A stretch of DNA of 64,000 nt from Arenibacter sp. F26102 (GTDB lineage Bacteria > Bacteroidota > Bacteroidia > Flavobacteriales > Flavobacteriaceae): contig NZ_JALKBC010000005.1 in NCBI RefSeq assembly GCF_023015865.1, positions 1-64,000 of the forward strand. Reading direction: 5' to 3'. The notes beneath the pieces are model-generated. The model saw only the letters and a list, made by a program, of their open reading frames with translations, ran no database searches and was not told the origin of the DNA. Every line of letters starts with the position of its first letter. The first letter of the stretch is position 1. Both the position numbers and the translations under genes were made by a program. Positions 35,762-44,452 of this stretch are shown piece after piece.

Positions 35762-35793
35762 TTGGAATAATAACTTAGATTTTGATATCTTTG
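35762..35793 (+). promoter_or_regulatory. Strong promoter of the 57-residue membrane protein gene
   Basis: TTG at 35762-35764, a 21-base spacer and TATCTTTG at 35786-35793 fit the Bacteroidetes promoter in both halves. The ATG follows 27 bases after the -7 element. Confidence 0.75.
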
Positions 35794-35820
35794 TACCACA
35801 ATTAAAAAAACATACCAATC

Positions 35821-35994
35821 ATGTTCGATTTTGACCAATATCTAGGGTTTTTAGCATTTTTGACCATCTTAACCATCGGTTTTTGGTTGATGATTTTTCT
35901 GTTGACATTTGTTATACCCTATTGGATAGGTGGTGCTCTACTTGAAATCTTTAAGGAGAAGCGCGCTGCTAAAAAAGCGAAGCGTAACGAATAG
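35821..35994 (+). CDS. Small single-pass or hairpin membrane protein, 57 residues
   Basis: The frame begins ATG TTC GAT TTT GAC and encodes 57 residues: MFDFDQYLGF, then a long hydrophobic stretch (about residues 9-41, with Trp22 and VIPYWIGG), then a strongly basic tail (EIFKEKRAAKKAKRNE). The length of the hydrophobic part allows one long or two short helices, with the Lys/Arg tail in the cytoplasm. A good TTG-N21-TATCTTTG promoter precedes it and a strong terminator follows 19 bases after the stop, so it is a self-contained transcription unit. I do not recognise a family. The basic tail could bind membrane surface, RNA or a partner; the function is unknown. Confidence 0.75.
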   Translation: MFDFDQYLGFLAFLTILTIGFWLMIFLLTFVIPYWIGGALLEIFKEKRAAKKAKRNE

Positions 35995-36012
35995 GATTAC
36001 GATATATAAAAC

Positions 36013-36040
36013 AAAAAGGGAACCCATCGGTTCCCTTTTT
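36013..36040. terminator. Terminator shared by the small membrane protein and the receptor gene
   Basis: A 12-base-pair perfect stem (AAAAAGGGAACC, 36013-36024, and its complement at 36029-36040) encloses a four-base loop, with A and T runs on either side. It lies between two convergent genes. Confidence 0.9.
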
Positions 36041-36059
36041 GTTTTTGAAGTTTTAGCTT

Positions 36060-38570
36060 TTATCCTTCAAAATCCATGTCTTCCCCACCGCCATTGCGGC
36101 CTCCGCCATTTCTTCCTTTCTGATTCTGGGGTTGATTGAATCTGTATTGAAAAGACAAGGTAATTTGCCTTTGCCTCCATTGAAATTCACTATAGGTAGC
36201 TACGTTTTCGGTTCTTGTATCGCTTTTACGTTTTCTGGTATTGAATATGTCCCCTACGTTCAAGGTTAGGGAGCCTTTATCTTTTAGGATATCCTTACTT
36301 AAGCCAAGATCTGAACTCAACATACCCTTACTGGTGTTTTGGGCATCTTCGGAAGGGCCCATATAAAAGAAGTTGGTCTGAAAGTCGATTTTTCCAGGTA
36401 ATGGTATTTTTGCACTAAAGCGCGTAAACCATGAAAAGTTATTGGCATCAAAATTTTGAACTATTTCTTCATTTTGACTGTTTATATAAGTGAAATCTCC
36501 CTGTAAATCCCTTTGAAAAGCATTGACGTTCCAAGTTAATCTCCAATTTCTTTTTGGGGTATATGTAGTGGTAAACTCCATACCATAACGATCTTCGGTG
36601 GCCAAATTTATAGGGCTACGTACCTGTACAGGTACGACAATTGGATTTTGTGGATCGTCCGGATTTTCAATCGTGACAAAATCACCGGTCTCCCTGGAAA
36701 CAAATTGAAACACTCCAGTAGACCTATTAAAGTATCCAGATGTTGTAAAAGTGAATTTATCCCATCTTTTTAAATATCCAAGGTCATATGCATCTGTAAA
36801 AGTAGGGTCCAAATCCGCGTTTCCTTGAAAAAGATTGGTGTTACTGGACCTGGAGGGAAATGGGTTTATAAACCTAGATCGCGGTCTTCTGAGTCTTTTG
36901 CTATAGCTTAAAGTAACTTGCTCCTTTTCTGAAAATTCATATCCCAAAAATATCGAAGGAAACCAATTTACATAATCCTTATTGGTTATTTCGTTGGTGT
37001 TCAATAGTTCTACTCCAATATCGGAAGCCTCAACTCTCAATCCACCTAGAATACTGAATTTATCGAATTTAGATCCTAATTGCGTATAGGCGGCATTTAC
37101 GTATTCCTTATAATTTAATTCGTTGCTAAAGTTGGGGTCGCTGTCAAAACTCCCATCTTCCTGCTCTATGCCAAAATCAAAGTCGGTATTGTTATTATTG
37201 AAAGTTCCGCGATACCCTATTTCAAATTGGGACTTGTTATCCTTTCCAAAGGGAAGCACATAATCCATTTGCACCAATTGGCTAATTTGTGTTTGGGCAT
37301 CTATGGTCTTTTCCGTTTCCAGGGCAATATTATCCCCCAAGATAACCTCTTTGATTATTGAGTTTTCATCATCAATTCCTTTGGAATATTGGTAATCGAA
37401 AGTAAGTGTGTGTCCTTCTTTTTCAAATTTCTTCTGATAATTTAAAGAGTATTGCACCTCTTCCTCAAACTCGTCCTCAACCGTAAATCGGTTTCTTTGG
37501 ATGGTGGGGGTTCTATTCTCATCAAAATTGGAAAAATCCACATTAACTGTGTTGTCACCATTGGATTTACCAAAAACAAGGGAGTTGGTAATACTGCTGC
37601 TTTTATCTAAAAACAGTTCAAAACCAACATTGGTGTTAAAGCTTTTGTCCTTTCTTTGGTAATCCCTTATTTCATCCTGGTAACTCAGGGTATTGCCATT
37701 ACTGTCAAAATTTTCTTGATTGAACAAGGCATTACCTGGTCCGCTGCGGTAACGATAGGTGGTATTGGTAAAAACATTGAAATTATCGCGTCTTAAATTT
37801 AGGCTTACAGAACCGCCATAGGTCTCTGGGTGTCCCGTATAAACATTTACAGAACCATTAAGCCCAGCGGTCTTACTTTGTTTTAATATGATGTTTAGGA
37901 TACCTGCTGTTCCTTCTGCATCATATCTGGCCGATGGGTTGGTAATTACTTCTACCTTCTCTATAGCATCTGCAGGCAACTGTTGTAACGCCTCGGGACT
38001 TAGCCCGGACAGGGCGGATGGCTTGCCATTGATAAGGATTCTAACACTTTCGTTGCCCCTAAGACTGATATTGCCTTCCACATCCACGGAAACCGAGGGT
38101 ACATTGCTAAGGACATCGGTTACGGAACCCCCTTTTACGGTAAGGTCGGAACCTACATTGTATACTTTTTTGTCCAGCCTTAATTCTACTGTAGTCCGCT
38201 CGCCCACAACTTCAACTTCGGCCAACTGCGAAACATCCAGAGCAAGACGTATTACCCCAAAATCGGTCGCCTTTCTTAAGCTTTGATTGTTTAATTTATA
38301 AGATTTATAGGAGATATATTCTACGCTAATGTTGTAGTTGCCAGGAGCAGCCTCAACTTCAAATTTTCCAATGGCATCTGTGATACCACCAGTTACTTTT
38401 TCAGGATTTCTTACACTTTGTAGTACCAAAGTGGCATATTCCAGTGGTTGATCTGTCTCTTGGTCCAAAACGGTCCCAGTTATTTTTATCGGTTCTTGCG
38501 GGCCTTGGCCCCCCTGTGCATAACCTATTAAAGTGATTAATAATAGTGTAACTGGGAGTAGTTTTTTCAT
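36060..38570 (-). CDS. TonB-dependent receptor-like outer-membrane beta-barrel protein
   Basis: An 836-residue outer-membrane protein. After a signal peptide (LLPVTLLLITLIGYAQG) there is a carboxypeptidase-regulatory-like beta domain (ITGTVLDQETDQPLEYATLVL). A plug domain follows, with DVLSNVPSVSVDVEGNISLRG, VRILINGKPSALSG and KVEVITNPSARYDAEGTAGILNIILK. A large barrel then ends in LSFQYRF. This is the 'outer membrane beta-barrel family' type of TonB receptor, for which few ligands are known. The C-terminal tail after the last strand is glycine-rich and acidic (GGGRNGGGEDMDFEG), which is unusual after a barrel. It lies three bases after a small secreted GYGN protein gene, so the two form an operon. 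Confidence 0.88.
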   Translation of the reverse strand: MKKLLPVTLLLITLIGYAQGGQGPQEPIKITGTVLDQETDQPLEYATLVLQSVRNPEKVTGGITDAIGKFEVEAAPGNYNISVEYISYKSYKLNNQSLRKATDFGVIRLALDVSQLAEVEVVGERTTVELRLDKKVYNVGSDLTVKGGSVTDVLSNVPSVSVDVEGNISLRGNESVRILINGKPSALSGLSPEALQQLPADAIEKVEVITNPSARYDAEGTAGILNIILKQSKTAGLNGSVNVYTGHPETYGGSVSLNLRRDNFNVFTNTTYRYRSGPGNALFNQENFDSNGNTLSYQDEIRDYQRKDKSFNTNVGFELFLDKSSSITNSLVFGKSNGDNTVNVDFSNFDENRTPTIQRNRFTVEDEFEEEVQYSLNYQKKFEKEGHTLTFDYQYSKGIDDENSIIKEVILGDNIALETEKTIDAQTQISQLVQMDYVLPFGKDNKSQFEIGYRGTFNNNNTDFDFGIEQEDGSFDSDPNFSNELNYKEYVNAAYTQLGSKFDKFSILGGLRVEASDIGVELLNTNEITNKDYVNWFPSIFLGYEFSEKEQVTLSYSKRLRRPRSRFINPFPSRSSNTNLFQGNADLDPTFTDAYDLGYLKRWDKFTFTTSGYFNRSTGVFQFVSRETGDFVTIENPDDPQNPIVVPVQVRSPINLATEDRYGMEFTTTYTPKRNWRLTWNVNAFQRDLQGDFTYINSQNEEIVQNFDANNFSWFTRFSAKIPLPGKIDFQTNFFYMGPSEDAQNTSKGMLSSDLGLSKDILKDKGSLTLNVGDIFNTRKRKSDTRTENVATYSEFQWRQRQITLSFQYRFNQPQNQKGRNGGGRNGGGEDMDFEG

Positions 38571-38573
38571 TTG

Positions 38574-39068
38574 CTATGTTTTAGATCTATTCTTTTTCTT
38601 CTTCTTCTTCTTTTTTTCTTTAACCTTTTTAAAACCGTTTTTCTGAAGTTCTACAAAGGCCTCATACTTATCCGCTGGTAATCCTGCCTTAAGTTCTTCA
38701 TCTTGCTTTAAGGTAATTTTCTCATAACTTTCCCGCATCTTATCGGCTGGTAGTTCCAGTATCTGCAATTCTATACGTTCCTGCAGGTATTTTTTTAAGG
38801 TGGTGCTCAGAACAGCTTCCTCAAAAGGGTTTAAGCCTAATTTTTCTGTAATGCTTGGCATTTCCTGATCCACAATTTGAGCTGCCGTTAATTTTTCTGG
38901 TTCCTTGGGCGTTTCCTGTGCTTGTGGAATACTGTTTCGCTGTCTACCATATCCTCCGTATCCATATCCATTTCCGTATCCATTTCCATACCCATATTGG
39001 GCACTTAAAAAAGGAAATGATAGTACGATCAATAAAACACTTAAAAATAATTTCTTGTTCGTTTTCAT
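38574..39068 (-). CDS. Exported GYGN-repeat protein with helical core and poly-Lys tail
   Basis: A 164-residue protein of unknown family. It has a signal peptide (LFLSVLLIVLSFPFLSAQ), then a low-complexity GYGN/GYG segment (residues about 25-42), then a helical region (TAAQIVDQEMPSITEKLGLNPFEEAVLSTTLKKYLQ) resembling Spy/CpxP-like or periplasmic adaptor helices. It ends with a run of lysines (KEKKKKKKKKNRSKT). The tail is encoded by repetitive AAG/AAA codons, a possible slippage tract. It is the first gene of an operon with the receptor that follows three bases later. A periplasmic partner or sensor for that receptor is a guess from context. An exact -7 element reading into it lies at 39100-39093. 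Confidence 0.7.
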   Translation of the reverse strand: MKTNKKLFLSVLLIVLSFPFLSAQYGYGNGYGNGYGYGGYGRQRNSIPQAQETPKEPEKLTAAQIVDQEMPSITEKLGLNPFEEAVLSTTLKKYLQERIELQILELPADKMRESYEKITLKQDEELKAGLPADKYEAFVELQKNGFKKVKEKKKKKKKKNRSKT

Positions 39069-39233
39069 AATGTCAACTGCTTAGTGGGATTCCAAAATTA
39101 ATAGATGGTTTAACCGTGAATGGTTAAATGTTTGTTAAATTGAATATTTCAAGAATTATGCCGTTTTGCGGCTCCAATTGTTTTTGATTCTTTGGGAAGT
39201 ACATAATATAATAATAAATGTTCCTTTTCCAAA

Positions 39234-39593
39234 TCATTTTAACTCCTGTCCTTTTAAAAGGTCCTTTATTTTTTCGGGAGGTCGTCCAATAACTCCCTGC
39301 TTGTTTTCGATTACAATGGGACGTTCAATTAATTTAGGGTTTTCTACCATTGCAACCACTATCTCGTCTTCCGTCAATGATTTTCCCTTGTATTTTTCCT
39401 TCCAAATGGCTTCGTTGGTACGTACCAAATCCATAGGGGATATGCCCAGTATTTTTAATATGGACTCAAGTTCCTTTTTGGTAGGTACGTTGTCCAAATA
39501 TTTTACAATTTCAAATTCCTTTCCAGAATTTTCCAAAATGGACAAACCTTCCCTAGACTTTCCACATCTGGGATTGTGATATATTTTAATCAT
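39234..39593 (-). CDS. arsC: Arsenate reductase (glutaredoxin-type, ArsC family)
   Basis: A 119-residue cytoplasmic thioredoxin-fold protein. The catalytic Cys is in NPRCGKSRE near residue 10. The three arginines that hold arsenate in plasmid-type ArsC are visible, in VRTNEAIWKE, ERPIVI and GRPPEKI. The length equals the family norm. No arsR or arsB/acr3 gene is nearby, so a general YffB/Spx-like redox role is possible, although the full Arg set favours arsenate reduction. The gene stands alone between two other minus-strand units. Confidence 0.87.
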   Translation of the reverse strand: MIKIYHNPRCGKSREGLSILENSGKEFEIVKYLDNVPTKKELESILKILGISPMDLVRTNEAIWKEKYKGKSLTEDEIVVAMVENPKLIERPIVIENKQGVIGRPPEKIKDLLKGQELK

Positions 39594-39731
39594 AATTTTG
39601 GTATTAAGTTTTGTCGTTAAAGGTTACAGGGATTCAGTTTATACTGTACAAAACGTTTTGAATAAGATGCCTGAAATTTTCCTATCAAGTCCTTTAGCAT
39701 TATTATAATGTTTTAAGCAGCAGCCTTCAAT

Positions 39732-40830
39732 TTAGATTTCTTCCTTTTGCCCCATCATCATTAGGTAGGCTTTTAAGAATTGATCAATATTGCCGTCCAT
39801 TACCGCGTCAACGTTGCCTGTTTCTTCACCCGTACGCACGTCCTTTACCAATTTGTATGGGTGCATTACATAATTCCTAATCTGTGAACCCCATTCTATT
39901 TTCATTTTGGAAGACTCAATTTCCTGTCGGGCTTCCATTTTCTTGCGCAATTCTATTTCGTACAATTGGGACTTAAGCATTTTTAAAGCCGTAGCCCTAT
40001 TGTCGTGTTGCGATCTGGAATCTGAACAAGAAATCTGTATTCCGGAAGGTTTGTGGGTAAGTTGAACTTTGGTTTCCACCTTATTTACATTCTGCCCTCC
40101 GGCACCACTTGATCTAGCCGTGGTAATCTCTACATCGGCCGGATTTATATCTATTTCTATACTATCGTCCACCAATGGATAAACATAAACGGAAGCAAAA
40201 GAAGTATGGCGCTTTGCATTACTGTCGAAAGGTGAAATACGTACAAGCCTGTGTACTCCATTCTCGCCCTTTAACCATCCAAAGCTAAAGTCGCCATCAA
40301 TTTCCAAGGTCACCGTTTTTATTCCGGCCACATCACCTTCCTGATAATTGAGTTCCTTTATCTTATACCCATTCTTTTCACTCCACATCATGTACATCCG
40401 CATCAACATGGCTGCCCAATCACAACTTTCCGTGCCTCCAGCACCCGCAGTGATTTGAATTATGGCCGTAAGTTCATCACCCTCGGCAGAGAGCATATTT
40501 TTGAATTCCAATTTCTCCAAGGCTTCAATAGTCTTGTTGTAATGGCTTTCTACATCGGCCTCGGACATTTCACCTTCTTTCTGAAATTCCAAGAAAATCT
40601 CCAGATCCGCCACTAAACTTTGAGCGCTATTAAAATCATCAACCCATTGTTTCTTGGATTGAATTAATTTCATCTGTTCTTGGGCTTCCTGGGGATGGTT
40701 CCAAAAGTCTGGAGCCAGTGTTTTTTCCTCCTCGTTTTCTATTTCTACAAGCTTGGCATCTATGTCAAAGATACCTCCTTAACGCACCAAGGCGATCAAT
40801 GAGACTCTTATAATGGTCCGTAGTTATCAT
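39732..40830 (-). CDS. prfB: Peptide chain release factor 2, with programmed +1 frameshift
   Basis: A 365-residue release factor for UGA and UAA stop codons, made from two frames. The first frame runs from ATG 40830 for 21 codons ([10 protein letters not shown] to LRRYL) and stops at TGA 40767-40765. Slipping forward one base at the CTT codon puts translation in the long downstream frame ([13 protein letters not shown] and onward) to 39732. The stop-codon reader SPF (199-201) and the catalytic GGQ (244-246) are present. The downstream frame alone, from an internal ATG at 40673, would lack about 50 N-terminal residues. The frameshift lets the protein limit its own synthesis, as in other bacteria. 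A TATTTTTG element at 40856-40849 is a candidate promoter. Confidence 0.95.
40764..40779 (-). promoter_or_regulatory. prfB programmed +1 frameshift site
   Basis: On the minus strand the sequence reads AGGAGG-TAT-CTT-TGA-C. A Shine-Dalgarno-like AGGAGG (40779-40774) lies three bases before CTT, then the in-frame TGA (40767-40765) followed by C. This is the classical RF2 slip site: ribosomes pause at UGA when RF2 is scarce and shift from CUU to UUU. It is also the clearest anti-Shine-Dalgarno match in a genome whose start sites otherwise show little of it. Confidence 0.95.
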
Positions 40831-40897
40831 ATGCTAATTATTTTCAGCCAAAAATAGGATTCTTTTTTCTGATTATGTACCAAATATGAAATGATAT

Positions 40898-41749
40898 TTA
40901 TTGTTCGGCCTGCACTTCCACGAAATGGGAGGTTTTATTAGCGCCTTGGGAATATACTACGCCTTTTAAAGGGGAGCAATCATTATAGTCTTTGCCGTGA
41001 GCTACTTTAATATGGTTGTCATTGACCAATAAATTATTGGTAGGGTCAAAGCCTATCCAGCCAACTTGGGGGATATATGCTTCTGCCCAAGCATGCATTT
41101 GCGAGTCGCCAAAGTAACCATTACCCTGGTGCAGGTAACCCGAGACATAACGGGTAGGAATATTATTTTTTTTTGATAAAGCACAGAATAAATGAGTGAA
41201 ATCCTGGCATACCCCCTCAGGATTATTTATGATTTCTTCCAATAAGGTATTTACATGGGTAACGCCAGTATTGAAATGAATAAAAAGATAGACCCATTTA
41301 TTCAGTTTTTGAAGATTATCGAATATACTTATGGAAGTATCAAAAACAAACAGGTTTTCTGAACCGGCTGGCAAGGCTGTATATTTGGTCTCTCGCAGAT
41401 AAGGCTCATGATCTACCTTGAAATTCAAGCTTTTAACAAGTTCATAGTTGCTTGGGATATCAAAGATTGGAATTTGCCCAAATGGGTTGAAGCTTATTTT
41501 TTTAAGTTTAAAAGTGGCACTGAAGTTAATTTTCTGGAATCGTTCCGAGGTATTTATCCTAATGGTCTGAAATCCAAAACCATTTTGGGAAAAACCACTT
41601 TTGGCTTCCAATGAATTTTTTATTTCCACGCTGATCAATTCTTGCGTATCGTTATTCTCAGGTACAATCAAAAATTGCCAATATGCATTTTCTACAGGAT
41701 TTTCGTAGTTATTTTCGGCATAATAAGTAACTGAATATTCAAATGACAT
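40898..41749 (-). CDS. Transglutaminase-like protein with N-terminal beta domain
   Basis: A 283-residue cytoplasmic protein. The N-terminal beta-rich region (about residues 1-125) matches the bacterial transglutaminase-like N domain. The C-terminal half is a transglutaminase-like cysteine-protease fold with the triad Cys181 (GVCQDFTH), His219 (MHAWAEAY) and Asp235 (GFDPTNN). No signal peptide is seen. Its neighbours upstream on the same strand are the alpha-E and circularly permuted ATP-grasp genes, 43 bases away and nearly contiguous. This trio recurs in many bacteria, and predictions link it to synthesis and trimming of a peptide-like product. Here the protein is more likely a peptidase or amidase than a cross-linker. 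Confidence 0.88.
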   Translation of the reverse strand: MSFEYSVTYYAENNYENPVENAYWQFLIVPENNDTQELISVEIKNSLEAKSGFSQNGFGFQTIRINTSERFQKINFSATFKLKKISFNPFGQIPIFDIPSNYELVKSLNFKVDHEPYLRETKYTALPAGSENLFVFDTSISIFDNLQKLNKWVYLFIHFNTGVTHVNTLLEEIINNPEGVCQDFTHLFCALSKKNNIPTRYVSGYLHQGNGYFGDSQMHAWAEAYIPQVGWIGFDPTNNLLVNDNHIKVAHGKDYNDCSPLKGVVYSQGANKTSHFVEVQAEQ

Positions 41750-41792
41750 TTTAAGTAGTTGTTAAGGCAAAGGTAATCCGATGGAATCTAAA

Positions 41793-42740
41793 TCAATAGT
41801 TAAAAAATTCATTTTCCATCTTAAGACTGATCTGCACCAGACTATTGAGTATTTTTTCAATAAAGCCCTGAATGTCTTCTTCAATTTCTTCGGCAAATTT
41901 AAATTCATATTCTCCCTTAACCTTACTTATTAAAAAAGCGGTGGAATTTTTATCTGGACTTTTGGATTCATCCAAAACTTTAATATGTTTATGTACCTGG
42001 TTTATACTATTGATGACAGACCTTGGACAATCTGGATTTAATATTAAGAATTCCAAAGTGGAGATACTGGAAGGCGTCTTTTTATAATATCTGCGCATCA
42101 TATCATAAGATTCCACACATTTAAGAAGTGTGGTCCATTCAAAGCTATGGCTAATTTTATCGCCATAACTCCCTTTGGCCTTTACGGCATCATTGAATTT
42201 GGCATTAATGATTCTGATTACCTGCGTGGCCCTCTCCAGATTTATACCGAGCATAATAATTGCATACACCTCGTCATGCAAAAGCGTACCTCTTATTTTT
42301 CCTCTTAAAATGGCGGTCATTTCAGTGATATTTACGGTAAAATCGTATAGACCCTTTTTTGTGAAATCCTCTATGGAATAATTGATTACAAAATGATAAA
42401 ATTTGTTGATGGATTCATATAGTTCCGTAGAAATAAGGTCTCTGGCGCTATTGGCATTCTCCCGGGCATGTTTTACGTTATTGATAATGGAATACGGTAC
42501 ACTGGCATTTAGTCCTATGTTGAATAAAATATCTTCTTCTTTAAGAATTGTGGAATCGTCATCCAATGGCTCCCCTACCAAGAACATCATGGACTGGAGA
42601 ACAAATTGTCTGGATTGTGACAGCTCGTTCGGAGCGTCCAATGATGAGAAATAATTTACATTTAAGTATCTGGCAACATGTTCGGCACGTTCAATATAAC
42701 GCCCCATCCAAAAAAGGTTATTGGCAACTCTAGCTAACAT
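41793..42740 (-). CDS. Alpha-E domain-containing protein
   Basis: A 315-residue, almost wholly alpha-helical protein of the alpha-E (DUF403) family. The N-terminus MLARVANNLFWMGRYIERAEHVARYLNVNY is the family signature, with conserved Arg and Glu residues along amphipathic helices. No enzymatic motif is visible, and the biochemical role of the family is unknown. It sits between the circularly permuted ATP-grasp gene (ten bases upstream) and the transglutaminase gene, so it is probably a structural partner or substrate scaffold of that system. Confidence 0.92.
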   Translation of the reverse strand: MLARVANNLFWMGRYIERAEHVARYLNVNYFSSLDAPNELSQSRQFVLQSMMFLVGEPLDDDSTILKEEDILFNIGLNASVPYSIINNVKHARENANSARDLISTELYESINKFYHFVINYSIEDFTKKGLYDFTVNITEMTAILRGKIRGTLLHDEVYAIIMLGINLERATQVIRIINAKFNDAVKAKGSYGDKISHSFEWTTLLKCVESYDMMRRYYKKTPSSISTLEFLILNPDCPRSVINSINQVHKHIKVLDESKSPDKNSTAFLISKVKGEYEFKFAEEIEEDIQGFIEKILNSLVQISLKMENEFFNY

Positions 42741-42750
42741 AAGATTTTTT

Positions 42751-44217
42751 TTATTTTTTTAATACCCAAGTATCTTTGGAACCACCTCCTTGAGAGGAAT
42801 TTACAATTAAGTTTCCTTTTTTTAGTGCTACTCGAGACAATCCACCTTTGAGTACAAACTCCTTATTATTGCCCAATAGGGTAAACGTCCTTAGGTCTAC
42901 ATGACGTTGTTCAAATGATTCGCTGTCATCTATATAGGTTGGATGAACCGATAAGGACATAATAGGCTGGGCAATGTATTTTCTAGGATTTTGTTTTATT
43001 TCTTCTTGAACTACCTTTATTTCAGCCTTGGAGAGTCTATTGCCAATTGATATACCATAACCTCCTGCTTCATCCACAGGTTTAACCACTAGTTCATGTA
43101 TGTGTTCCAATACATATTTAAGTTCATTCGGCCTGCTACAATGGTAGGTGTGTACATTGTTGAGAATGGGGGTCTCATCCAAATAATATTTAATGATTTC
43201 CGGCATGTAGGTGTAGATGGCCTTATCATCTGCCACTCCAGTGCCCGGAGCATTTGCCAAACAAACATTGCCTTTTATATAGGCGGCGAAAAGACCGGGT
43301 ACCCCCAATGACGAATCGGCCCTAAATTCCAGGGGATCTAAATATTGGTCATCCACTCTTCGGTAAATCACATCAACCTTAATGGGTCCGCGAATGGTTT
43401 TCATGTAGACAAAATCGTTCTCAACAAATAGATCTCTACCTTCCACCAATTCCACACCCATAGCTTTTGCAAGATATGAATGTTCATAAAAAGCAGAATT
43501 GTACATACCTGGTGTAATAACCACACAATTTGGGACATCGACCCCTTTTGGTTTTACACTTTCCAATATATCCAACAAGTTTTCGGCGTAGTTCGTCACC
43601 GAATGCGTTTTATAATGATTGAAAACCCCGAAGAGCGCTCTTTTTAAGGCGGTACGATTACAAATAACATAACTTACCCCGGAAGGACATCTAATGTTGT
43701 CCTCAAGAACATAATAGTTGCCATCCGAGTGTTTAATAATATCAGTTCCGGATATGTGGTTATAAATGCCCCCAGGAGGGTCAACTCCAATCATTTGATG
43801 CAAATAGTTTGCAGAGGAACTGATCAAGTCCAGCGGAACTATGCCATCTTTGATGATTTTTTTATCGTGATAAATATCCCATAAAAATAGGTTTAATGCT
43901 CTACTGCGCTGTATAGCGCCCCTTTCAATAATTTCCCATTCATCCTCATCTATGATTCTTGGAAAAAGATCGAATGGAAATATTTTTTCCTGTGTTTCTT
44001 TATTGTCGTATACCTGGAAAGTGATTCCTTGGTTAAAAAATGAGGACTTAGCCTTATTGTTCAATTGCACATAGTCTTGAATGGAATGATTCCCGTATAG
44101 ATCTAACAATGTTTGATAAACATTTTTAGCCGATCCATCGGTATTGAAAACTTCATCAAAAAGTGCAGGATTGTTGATGTACGAAGAAAATATGGGTTTT
44201 TTTACCTCTGGGTTCAT
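42751..44217 (-). CDS. Circularly permuted ATP-grasp type 2 amidoligase
   Basis: About 488 residues of the DUF404/DUF407 circularly permuted ATP-grasp family. Features include GVDPPGGIYNHISGTDI, YVLEDNIRCPSGVSYVICNR (metal-binding Asp/Glu/Asn), a GIVITPG-like strand (VVITPGMYNSAFYEH) and VVKPVDEAGGYGISIG, which holds the nucleotide lysine. Family members are predicted to form amide bonds on peptides or small molecules with ATP. Translation is taken from ATG 44217; a TTG six codons earlier (44235) could also serve. It is the first gene of the three-gene unit with alpha-E and transglutaminase, and no proteasome-like (Anbu) gene is attached. The product of the pathway is unknown. Confidence 0.9.
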   Translation of the reverse strand: MNPEVKKPIFSSYINNPALFDEVFNTDGSAKNVYQTLLDLYGNHSIQDYVQLNNKAKSSFFNQGITFQVYDNKETQEKIFPFDLFPRIIDEDEWEIIERGAIQRSRALNLFLWDIYHDKKIIKDGIVPLDLISSSANYLHQMIGVDPPGGIYNHISGTDIIKHSDGNYYVLEDNIRCPSGVSYVICNRTALKRALFGVFNHYKTHSVTNYAENLLDILESVKPKGVDVPNCVVITPGMYNSAFYEHSYLAKAMGVELVEGRDLFVENDFVYMKTIRGPIKVDVIYRRVDDQYLDPLEFRADSSLGVPGLFAAYIKGNVCLANAPGTGVADDKAIYTYMPEIIKYYLDETPILNNVHTYHCSRPNELKYVLEHIHELVVKPVDEAGGYGISIGNRLSKAEIKVVQEEIKQNPRKYIAQPIMSLSVHPTYIDDSESFEQRHVDLRTFTLLGNNKEFVLKGGLSRVALKKGNLIVNSSQGGGSKDTWVLKK

Positions 44218-44452
44218 AGGTATATTTTTCTTCAAGTTACTTTATTTTAGTTACATACGTGCGATTTAATTTTTTTAAGCCAAAAAATTATCCATACTTA
44301 AAATATGGAATGGTATTATTGTCGATTCACATTAAATGAAAGGAAAAAAATAGCTACTTGAAAAATGTTTAATACGTTTACATAAATTTAGGAACCCAAT
44401 TTAATAAGTATGTGAATCCTGAATCATTTGTTCTATATAATTGTCAATCTTT

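Noticed and set aside
39732-40673. prfB as a truncated 313-residue protein starting at an internal ATG
   Set aside because: The upstream frame, slip site and continuous coding sense give the standard 365-residue RF2.
44235-44235. TTG as start of the ATP-grasp gene
   Set aside because: An ATG six codons downstream is the simpler choice and the extra residues (KKNIP) add no family feature; kept only as an alternative.
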